Below, in pieces: positions 21,324 to 30,433 of a DNA stretch of 64,000 nt. Under the pieces are notes generated by a model. It made no database searches. It worked only from the letters and a program-made list of their open reading frames with translations, and was not told the origin of the DNA. Every line of letters starts with the position of its first letter. Positions within the stretch are counted from its first letter, which is position 1. Source of the DNA: Rhizodiscina lignyota (taxonomy: Eukaryota > Ascomycota > Dothideomycetes > Aulographales > Rhizodiscinaceae); NCBI GenBank assembly GCA_010015805.1, contig ML978124.1, positions 1,736,001 to 1,800,000 of the forward strand, read 5' to 3'. The position numbers were made by a program, and so were the translations under genes.

Positions 21324-21780
21324 GACTTGAGTAGACGAGATGCTCTGAGGCAAGTTGAAAGTTTGGCGCCGAAGAAATTAAGGTAGCGCGGGAGTTCAAT
21401 TTTGAGGTTCCCACCCACCCCATGCCCCTGCCTCGTTTGACCGACATGGTCGCTGTGCTGTGCCGTAAACTTGTGTGATTGAACATGTCATTCGTCGGCA
21501 AGTTTTACAGTCTTCCGTGGTGTGCGGCTTGTGCGCCTTCGTCCCATTTTTGGCATGCGAACCCCTGTTCTCGATGGTCGCAATCAATGGTACACTAATC
21601 AACGGGCCGTTCCTCGAGCGCCAGCGTATCCTTAGTACAAAAGCCTCGACACGCATGCGCCATCTCGTCGTCCACTCCATGTTTTTCTTGTAGCCTTGTC
21701 CTGCCCGCAGCTGTAATCTGCCTTTGAAATGTTCCCTGAGAGAGTTCCGTCCATGGATCCTAGCCTTCTTCGGCGCAAGA
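21324..21780. promoter_or_regulatory. Divergent intergenic region, P450 and hydrolase-NB-ARC-TPR gene
   Basis: 457 bases between two ATGs pointing outward. I recognise no specific factor site. Shared control is possible on position alone. Confidence 0.35.
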
Positions 21781-24700
21781 ATGCCATCGGGTTTATTGTG
21801 CCTTCACAATGTAGATCAGGCCGAAGTATCAACTCGGCAGGACGACTTGGTCGAGTAAGGCTGTTTATCTTGTCTCACCATCGGCATTAAGTCTAATAAC
21901 GCGATAGTATCGTTGCTGTTCACAGCTTGAATGAAGACTCTGTTGAGGCCTGGACTGACGATGCCACTGGAATCAACTGGCTCCAAGACCTCCTGCCGAA
22001 GCAACTCAAAATCGCGAGGATTTTGACTTATGGCTACGATGCCTCGTATGAAACTTTCTTCGGAGCGCATGCTGCTTCAAACATCCAGAGGATCGCTCAT
22101 TCGTTCCTTCAGCAACTACAAGCAGATCGTCGTCTGGAAAAGGCACAGAAGCGCCCGATCATCTTTATTTGCCACGGTCTTGGTGGAGTCCTTGTTAAGA
22201 AGACCTTGATTTTTTCTTCGAGTCGAACAGCGAGCCATGTGCACCACCTGTGGAGTATCTTCTTATCGACATTCGCTATCTTATTTTTTGGAACGCCTCA
22301 CGACCGTGAGGACAAGTCGAACTGGTTCGTCCTTGAAGGTCATTCAGATGCCAAGCAACAACATGACCCTCGAAGCTATACATCATTTTCACATGATCTT
22401 AACTGCTTTCATGCTATCACAGACCAATTTCCGGCGATAGACAAGCGCTTCCGCATGTTCTTTTTCTGGGAAGAGATACGAACACAGACTACACGGTACG
22501 GTAGCAGAGCATATTTCATTGTCGATCAAACATCGGCTGTTCCGGAGATGGACAACATTGAGAAATCTGGAATCCATGCGACGCATTCTGGAATGATTAA
22601 ATTCAATTCCATCGATTCATCGAGCTATCGAACCGTGCTTGATGCCCTTACGAGATATTGTGAAGCTGCACCACGTTTCATTCCTCGCCAATGGGACGAT
22701 GCACTCCAGACGCTGGCACAAATTCGAGCGAGCGAGGCATACGGTCTCGGTGGAGTGGAGTTTGACGTACGAGTTGAACGTCCTCACAGAAGCCTTGAGA
22801 TTGACTTACAAAGAACGACAAATCGATATTTTTACCCCCCACAGGAGCCAACGCCCGGCTTCGTTGGGCGAGAAGAGATGATTTTAGCTCTCCATAGCGC
22901 TCTCTTCCTGCAGAATAGTGGGGGAAGTGCTCGTGGTCTTAGTAGGCGGAAGTCGTTCATTGTATACGGTATGGGAGGGTCTGGAAAGACTGAATTTTGC
23001 TCGAAATTCGCACAAGACTACAGAGATGAGTAAGTTTCTATGCATACGAGCACGAAATATGAGCACCTCTGACAGGTGGCATAGGTACTTTGCCGTTTTT
23101 ACGGTCAGGGCAGCGTCAGCCGAGACAATCAAAGAGTCTTACGCCATGATTGGAAAACTTGGCGGTCTTGAAGCTACTGAGAGCGCGGGAAGGCATTGGC
23201 TCTCTCAATTACGTGAACCGTGGCTACTTATTATTGATAATGCCGACGATCCTTCCTGCGAGCTGAGCAGTATATTTCCACAAGCTGATAGCGCACATAT
23301 CTTAGTGACAACTCGGAATCCAGAGTTTCGTCGCGATGGAACCGTTGGTAGCCTGGAGCTACAAGGTCTCAAAGAAGAGGATGCCCTCCAGCTATTGCTC
23401 ACAAGAGCGGACATATCGAGACCATGGGATGTCTCAACGAGGACTGCTGGCAATTTGATCACGAAGTCGCTCGGGTATCTTGCACTTGCGCTTATCCATG
23501 CTGGAAACTGCATATATCGCCGTATATGTAACTTGGGAGACTTCCTCACGTTACATTCGACATATAGAGCTCGACTACAACAACAGAGAGTATCGACGTT
23601 GGAGTCGCTTGATGACGAGGACATGGTCAAAGTCATTTACTCCACCTTCGATGTGTCTATGGAATTCCTAAGTAAGAAACGAACAGTTACCAGCCAGGAC
23701 GCGTCGGAGCTGCTGAAAATCGTCGGCTTCTACCATTTCGAGCGAATTCCGGTCGACATATTCACTCGTGCTGTGGTCAATCGAGAAAACAGCAAGCAAA
23801 GTACTTCGAGACTATCTATTACATCTAGGCTTTTGGGAGCTATCATCGGTCGATTTGAACCACCCAAGACATTGCCAGGTTTCCTGAAGGACACTGACGG
23901 TCGGCTAAATAAATTTAGAGTCAATCGTGCCATAAGAGAACTGCATTCTTTGTCATTAATCACGTATGATGGGAAAGACGACACTTTTTCCTTACATCCT
24001 TTGGTTCATGCCTGGGCTCGGGACGTCCTGCCAAGCCAGGAAAGGAAAATCTGGGCATATGTTGGCCTGAATACTCTTCTCGAATCCGTTTTGCTTCCTT
24101 CCGGGAAGGTCAGTGAATCAGACGGCGATTTCAACAGAGACATCTTACCACATCTCGACTCATGTCTTCAGGATTCCGGCCATCCACTGCCGGAAACTGC
24201 GATTACTACTGCAGGGTTACAGATGCGCCTCGCCAAGTTCTTCCAACCAACAACGCTTCTCATACTTCGAGATCAGACTCTGAACGCCGCCAAATGTGGG
24301 TACGTCTTCGCGGAACGAGGGGAGTTTGGGAAGGGAGCCATTCACCTCCGCATCGTCAAGGACACCCTAATCACGACGCTCGGTCGGGAGCACGAGAAGA
24401 CCATGACCGCGATGTTGGGATTAGCAGGGGTTTGCTGGGGTCTAGGCAGATTAGAGGAGGCGATTGAGCTTCAAAAAACGGTAGTAGAGATACGCTCGCG
24501 ACGTTGTGGACCCACGCACGAAGAGACACTAATGGCCATGGACCGGTTAGGAAGTTCGTACTGGCTGCACGGAAGATATCACGAAGCCCTTCAGCTCCAA
24601 GAAGCCACAACCGAAGGAATGAAAGCGACGCTCGGAATGGAGGACGCCAAAACGCTTGCAGCCCTGGATAATCTGGCTGTCACCCTGGGCTCATGGCATC

Positions 24701-25413
24701 GTTTTGAAGAAAGCCTACGCATTCATCGTAGAGTTCTCAAGTCTCGACAAGCTTCTCTAGGTCAGTCGCATGTCGATACACTTACAACAATGAACAACGT
24801 GGCTATGGCTTTGCTCGATCTCGGGCATTTAGATGAAGCAAAATCAATGATGACCGACGTACACTCCCAGCGACGAGCCCAGCTGGGCAAGGAGCATCCG
24901 TGGACATTGTGGGCGCTTTGTAATCTTGCGAAAGTGCACATCGAGATGGGATATCTTAGCGAAGCCGAGAAAATGCTTACCTGGGGAGTTGAAGCGGGAG
25001 AGAGGAGCTTAGGTAAAGATCATCTGGGCGTCCTTATGGGTAACGGCCAGCTCGCCCGTATATACGCACGGCAAGGACGACTGGAGGAGTCGGAGAAGCT
25101 CTCCGTATTGACCATTGGGCTCATCGAGAAGTCTCGTGGGATTGCTCATCCGGACACTGTCTACGGATTGTGGAAGCTGGCACAGCTATATGAGCTCAGA
25201 GATGAGCGGGAGATCGCGGTTCAGACTTGCCAGCTTGCTTTAGAGAGAGCCGACATGCGTATCACAAGGAGGCATCCTCTGGCCAAGAAGATAGAAGAAC
25301 TGCTCGGGCGTCTCGATGGTCAAAACAGAGACTTCGCAGAAACTGCAGAAGCTGGGGATGGGCAGAACGCATCAACCGCTCGGGCTCTCATTCCCCGCGG
25401 GCAGACCTGGTGA
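21781..25413 (+). CDS. Hydrolase-NB-ARC-TPR STAND protein (NLR-like)
   Basis: Exons 21781-21854, 21908-23029 and 23076-25413 (introns 53 and 46 nt) give 1177 aa. Residues 25-290 form an alpha/beta-hydrolase domain (DIVAVHSLNEDSVEAW, ARILTYGYDAS, FAILFFGTPH). The nucleophile elbow reads CHGLGG: glycine replaces the expected serine, so it is likely inactive as an esterase. NB-ARC follows with P-loop VYGMGGSGKTEF near 382-394, Walker B WLLIIDNADD and HILVTTRNPEF; then a helical region with HPLVHAWARD. Seven tetratricopeptide units of exactly 42 residues fill 24382-25263, with the G-x-x-H-x-x-T-L pattern of kinesin-light-chain-type TPRs. Unlike the ankyrin array at 4.7 kb these units are well diverged. 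Such proteins are cytosolic oligomerising sensors; the trigger is unknown. The ATG choice rests on the matching 74-nt first exon in the paralogue at 18913. Confidence 0.9.
24382..25263 (+). repeat. Seven 126-nt TPR-coding units
   Basis: Seven contiguous units of 42 codons, without indels, each starting at Gly of G-x-x-H/D and ending after a basic helix. The units differ widely in sequence, so the repeat is seen at protein level only. Confidence 0.85.
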
Positions 25414-25879
25414 TTGGTGGTGAAATGAGTAATGATTATGGCAGGCTGTTATGATCTTATGAGGGAACAATTAAAGGATTTTATTCATCCATGGACTTCG
25501 TGTACTAGATGCGTGCTGCCAAGCAGCTCATTGCGACCATCAGTTGGTTGGGACATCTTCCGTTGCATATCTTGTCGGTTCGCATGGCTGAGGAGGCCCG
25601 ATGTTGCTGCCTCGTTCTCTTGGACAGCACGCTCTCGGAACGTGTTATTCGCGCGTTTGCGGCGCCGCGTGATCCATAACAATGCAGTTACTGCTAGAGC
25701 TAATGGAACTCTCAGCGAATACTGACTACAACGCCGACCACTGTCTTCTCTGCAGAACAGTTCGAGCCGCTGGAGGATGAGGCACCTGTTACGCGTACTG
25801 TCTGCGTCTGCATAGGAGCCCCTGATGCGGTAGTGGATGAACCGGTTATCTCATATTAACCCTTCTACTATACCATCCG
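25414..25879. other. Convergent spacer between the NB-ARC-TPR and HET genes
   Basis: 466 bases between two 3' ends. No gene, repeat or terminator signal recognised beyond A+T-rich patches. Confidence 0.4.
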
Positions 25880-28168
25880 TTAAGCCAACGCGATAAGGAC
25901 TCGTTCAGGGCCTGCCTGCTGCCAAGCCAATTCTTGAATCTCCCCAATATTAATTCTGTATGCCAGGTCGCCTTGTCTTTCAATCTGGAGTACTGTCAAT
26001 ATAGCTTCAAAATGAAGTATTTGCCGCCTTCTGATTTGGATGAACTCCCATGTGCCGCAGTCATATCTGGTCTCTTCGGAGCGTTGCCGTATCATGGGAC
26101 CCATGGTTCCGATGGGAGTCCCAGAGCTGTTCCGGATCTCGTATTCGTATTTATCTGCGAACTTGGTATCACTTGGTTGAGCGGTCTTCCTGGCGATACT
26201 GAGAACTGCTCTTTCTGCCCAGAATAAGAGGATATGGCCGCCAGGTGTACGTGCTAAAGCGTTTTGGGAAAGACTGGGAAGCTCAGTTTTGACGTCTTGA
26301 AGTTGCACGCGGTCGTCGCCGTCCGTCGCCGGGACAGTAGGATTAACTGCCCTAATAGCCACACCTGTGTCTTCATTGGCGTGGACATAAACATCTATTG
26401 TGGCAGCCTCGTTGATTTCATCCAGGTGCTCGTTCGTAACTGACACCCAAGCTTCTCCAATCCAGCCCATCCACGACCAGCTGGGAAATTCGACTTGTTT
26501 GTCCAACTCGGTCATTGGCAACGTGCTTTTGGCTGACCTTCTGACTTGCCCAGATCTAGTGCTCCAAGCTAAGGCATCATTCAGTCTGCTCCGCGGAAGG
26601 CCCCATAGCCACTGTACTCCGAATACTCTTGTCATTTCCTGCAGTAGTCCTTCAAAGGCGTCATAAACATCGCCCGCGAAAGTGAAGTGTCGACGAGTAA
26701 AGCGCTGAACAGCCAGTCTGTATCTTCTCCAGAAGCGCTCGTGTGCGTCCTGCGGCTCCGTTTGATGCCGAGCAACTTCCAGTGATAGCTCCATGGCGGC
26801 GCTGTGGAATGGAAATAGTGTCGGTGGGCCATGCTCCATGTACGATTCCTCGCAGAATGTTGTCGTGTTGCATGAGAAGTAGACTTGCTCCGCGGTGAAC
26901 GTAATAACTCTGCGGGACAAGTATCTTTCCTGAAAGGTCCAGCCGCGCGTGTTCCATCTTGTTTCGTCGAGATAATGCACCGGAAACATGCCATTAACTG
27001 GGTTGATCGTCGTCATCAAAGACATGGCAGGTTTTCCCTCCTTTGCCTCCAGAACTGGGACCTCTGCTTGTTCGAACCAGCGGGTGCCCGGTCGCAGGCC
27101 AGGTAGTCCTGATTCTGCGCTTTCACCGGCGGCTGCCACGACGGTAGCAGAAGCACATCCGTAAATAGCGCCCATCGAACGAAGCTGAGTTTTCTTGTCG
27201 ATATCGTCATCCTGGATGATGCAAAGAGCATCAACCCATATGTATCGCAAGCCAAGCTGTCTAGTGAGGTCAATGGCATCCATAATTGTGCGTGAGGCCG
27301 GACGATCTCTCAGAGTCCCAACATCTCCCAGAGCAGTGAGGTTTCCTTTGCGGAGCGTGAGCTTTTGATTAGTCCCCCAAACATAGCTCAGAGCAATATA
27401 TTTCATGTCACCAAGATACACGTGTTTGAAGGATCGAATAGCCATCTCTTGCACGTCGATAAAGCGGATCAAGTCTGCCACAGCTTCCGCACCCATTCCT
27501 CTAGCAGAGTCTTTAGTGGAATTGCAAACAGCTCCATGATCAACCTCGCAAAGTCGAAGCCACTGTCGAAGCCACCCACAGTCGACGGTCAAAGGACGTC
27601 GGCGTCCGCCGAATATTGTCGGCTCCACTCCAGGACGTGTGTCGAGAAAGTCTACGGAGACATCTGCCTGGGTAGAGCCTGGACTGCAAGCTTGGAAACA
27701 GTATTGCAAGTATTGTTTGTGAAGATCCTCCGAATCTTGTACCTTGCCCTGCTCGTTTGTGATGAGGCTCAGTCTACAAACAATGCGAAACCGGTCACGA
27801 TCCGCTTCCTCCGGCGGGTAGAAGACCCCGTAGAAGGTATTTTCTGCTTGCACACTGATCTCGAGGCCGCTCATGCTCCGGCCCTCTTCCGTAAATGGCC
27901 CACGTTGACTGAGTATCTTCCATATCAGGTTGCACATACCGCAGGTCTCTCGTCGTGCCTTTATGCTGCCGAGCAAGCCCAGACTCAACGTCTTATGGCG
28001 ATGGTCATCCTGGGGGACAAGTTGAGGAAACCAGTGCTCGTAGGTCGTTTGATCATTTTTGCGGATGGCTTGAATATCTGACAGAGTAGGACATCTCAAG
28101 GTCTCAAATGGAATGAGTTGACAGAGTTCGCACAAGGCGACAGGTTTGGCTCGGCTTCTAAACGTCAT
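25880..28168 (-). CDS. HET (heterokaryon incompatibility) domain protein
   Basis: One exon, 762 aa from the ATG at 28168. The HET domain starts at YIALSYVWG (257-265) and continues with SRTIMDAIDLTRQLGLRYIW, VDALCIIQDDD, IYGCASATVVAAAG and, further on, TRWNTRGWTFQERYLSRRVI, all canonical. A Cys pair before the domain (ALCELC, CGMC) is common in this family. The C-terminal half (about 300 residues) is not assigned; FPSWSWMGWIGE is the usual post-HET segment. HET proteins trigger regulated cell death in non-self recognition between fungal strains. It converges on the hydrolase-NB-ARC-TPR gene, 466 bases away, which fits a cluster of incompatibility-type genes. The frame is open eight codons above to a GTG; an ATG at 28168 is preferred. 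No damage was seen. Confidence 0.9.
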   Translation of the reverse strand: MTFRSRAKPVALCELCQLIPFETLRCPTLSDIQAIRKNDQTTYEHWFPQLVPQDDHRHKTLSLGLLGSIKARRETCGMCNLIWKILSQRGPFTEEGRSMSGLEISVQAENTFYGVFYPPEEADRDRFRIVCRLSLITNEQGKVQDSEDLHKQYLQYCFQACSPGSTQADVSVDFLDTRPGVEPTIFGGRRRPLTVDCGWLRQWLRLCEVDHGAVCNSTKDSARGMGAEAVADLIRFIDVQEMAIRSFKHVYLGDMKYIALSYVWGTNQKLTLRKGNLTALGDVGTLRDRPASRTIMDAIDLTRQLGLRYIWVDALCIIQDDDIDKKTQLRSMGAIYGCASATVVAAAGESAESGLPGLRPGTRWFEQAEVPVLEAKEGKPAMSLMTTINPVNGMFPVHYLDETRWNTRGWTFQERYLSRRVITFTAEQVYFSCNTTTFCEESYMEHGPPTLFPFHSAAMELSLEVARHQTEPQDAHERFWRRYRLAVQRFTRRHFTFAGDVYDAFEGLLQEMTRVFGVQWLWGLPRSRLNDALAWSTRSGQVRRSAKSTLPMTELDKQVEFPSWSWMGWIGEAWVSVTNEHLDEINEAATIDVYVHANEDTGVAIRAVNPTVPATDGDDRVQLQDVKTELPSLSQNALARTPGGHILLFWAERAVLSIARKTAQPSDTKFADKYEYEIRNSSGTPIGTMGPMIRQRSEETRYDCGTWEFIQIRRRQILHFEAILTVLQIERQGDLAYRINIGEIQELAWQQAGPERVLIALA

Positions 28169-28843
28169 CGATAATCGGGCGGACCAAGACACCTGTAATG
28201 GAACCTCGGTACGCCAAATTGAGTTCCAGCTTTACATCTGCCTAAAATTTTGCGACCTATTGGTATTATTGGAGGTCGGAAGTTGGAAGGCGGAAATAGA
28301 AGTGATATGAAAGCGTGAACAGGTCCTGAAGGCAACGAGGCAATCGGTTAGAAGGTCGTCCTTGACACCCAATGATCATGCCCCTGGCAGTTGAACAACA
28401 CGAGGCCCCAGTCCGCAGCAACCTATCGATCTCTTGTAGGGCAAAGTGACCGATGGAGGCGCAAACGGTCTGCACATGGTTCGACACTTCGAGTCTTACG
28501 AAAAAGGGCATAAACGCACCGATGTTAAGACGAATTTATGCATCATGGCCTGAAGCTAGTTTCCTGTCGTGTCACCTGCAGCACGGAACGGACCGATGAG
28601 GCTCTGATGGACCAATAATGTGAGGCTTCGGTTTCCACCCTGGTAAATAGGACCAACTGTTGACACTTGGCATGCGTTGGAAGGCTGAGAGGGCGGTCAT
28701 CCATCAGTAAATTATGCGAATTCAAGATATCGTGAATAGCTACGAGGGCCTTTATCAGCGAACAAGTACACGTGATGTTATGCAGGCCGACGCAATGACA
28801 TGCTGCTCTACCTACTCATGAATCTGAAGTTTATACTCACTCA
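28169..28843. other. Spacer upstream of the HET gene
   Basis: No gene found. It serves as promoter of the HET gene at one end and as the 3' side of the reductase-like gene at the other. Confidence 0.4.
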
Positions 28844-29893
28844 TCAGAGTAATCCAGGAATAATAGCCTTCCTCTTCCCCACCTTCTCCCTCCCAAATTT
28901 CTCTACATACCAATCCCACCCGGACAGCGCCCTCGGCAACATCGTCGCGATCTCATTCACCACGAACGTTCTCGCTGGCGCGCACGCCCATCCTCCCACA
29001 ATCCAGAATCCGCACCACTCGATCCACTCGCACAGATAATGCGGATACAGCACGTAGTAAAATAGCCCGTTCTTCGGTAGCATGTACACCTTTTCCACGT
29101 TCTCGACCGGCTTGCCCTCCTCCTTCGCCTTCTTTTCTGCCCGTCTTTGAGCGGCCCGCCGGATTTCGCGCAGGTCATCGTCATGGTACATGTTTGCGAG
29201 AAGGCCCCAGCCCCAGATAACTATGCCAGCTTCGATAGTGTAGAGGCGTCCGGACCAGTCGTTGATTGTGGTAGGCCCATAGCCGGCGAGCCAGCCGCCG
29301 AGTGACAGAGCGTTGAGGAGTTGGAAGGAGATGGCGAGAGCCCAGACCAGAGGATGGATGGGGGACATGGAGGGGTTAAGGACGAGGGGGGAGAGGATGG
29401 CGCGGTAGAGGTAGTGGATTGTCTGTTGGTTTTAGCAGTTGTTAGTTTACGATTCATCATTACGAAGGAGATGCGTCAATCTGCGTGCGCGCGGAGAGCC
29501 TTGCACAAATGCAACGGGAGAAATGTAAAATATCAGAGACGTACAAACATGCCCGCCATAGTCCAATTCGCCCATGGAAGACTCTCAACTCCCAGCTGCT
29601 TCGGTAGACTGTACATGCAGTAAAGTAATGTGAGAAAGCCAGGCGCTTCCATCGTCACCCATGCCCATTTGCCGGGGATGTTGAAGCGCGACTCGATGGA
29701 TGTCTTGCCCATTGGGTAAAACGTCGTTACCCATTGGACTACCGTAACCTGCACGGCATAAATTAGACATTTTGCGGCTGAGAGGGCAAGGGAAGAATGA
29801 GTGAGGGCGTACAACCGGGAATAATTGCCACACCGTGAAGATGAGCTCCCAGTTCTCGCGCGACGGCGGGAGCCAGTTTTGGATTATCGCCAT
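28844..29893 (-). CDS. Steroid 5-alpha-reductase-like (3-oxo-5-alpha-steroid 4-dehydrogenase family)
   Basis: Exons 29816-29893, 29545-29748 and 28844-29422 (introns 67 and 122 nt) give 286 aa starting MAIIQNWLPPSRENWELI. Several hydrophobic segments are followed by the C-terminal catalytic region of the family: NGLFYYVLYPHYLCEWIEW, WACAPARTFVVNEIATMLPRA, and ending YVEKFGREKVGKRKAIIPGLL. The YPHYLCEWIEW segment with its NADPH-side residues and the basic C-terminal RKAIIP match membrane reductases of the endoplasmic reticulum that reduce a C=C bond next to a ketone using NADPH. Natural fungal substrates are uncertain (sterols or polyprenols). An insert of charged residues (RRAAQRRAEKKAKEEGK) separates two membrane parts. 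The gene is intact and looks conserved. Confidence 0.85.
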
Positions 29894-30433
29894 ATTCTAA
29901 GAGACGCAGAATTCTTGAAGAAAAATACACGTCTGAGAGGTTGTGGGATGTAAAAAGACGCGTTGCGGCGTTAATGAGGTTGGAACAAAGTTGAGGCCGT
30001 TGTCAAACATGAATGGGGTGGATGCGTGGATCCATGTCGTCATGAAAGCAAGGCAAGGCAATGCGATTGAAGCGATTGGAAACAGTGGAAACAGTTACAC
30101 CAAGAGTAAGCATCTACTATCACAAAATTTCAACAGACTTCAAGCATTTAATCAATATCGTTTCAAGGCTGAGAAAGTACTTCAATACTAGTAATTAAGG
30201 AGCCACCCCCGCCCATCCCAGAGACCAGAGACCCAAGCTACCCACTCCGTAGCTAATCCAAGCGAAAGTCTCTCATGTGCTCATCATATCATACCAATAT
30301 GCCCGACACCTCATTCCTCGCCGTAAGCACCAGTCCAGAGCAACGCCAGTTGAAATGCCACAAACACGATCCCGCGATGCCGTAGCCAGAAGAAGAAGTC
30401 TAAAAGCACTCTACAACGCCACGCATAAATGCA
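29894..30433. other. Spacer between the reductase-like gene and the TCP11 gene
   Basis: 540 bases without a supported gene: promoter of the reductase-like gene and 3' region of the TCP11 gene. Confidence 0.4.
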
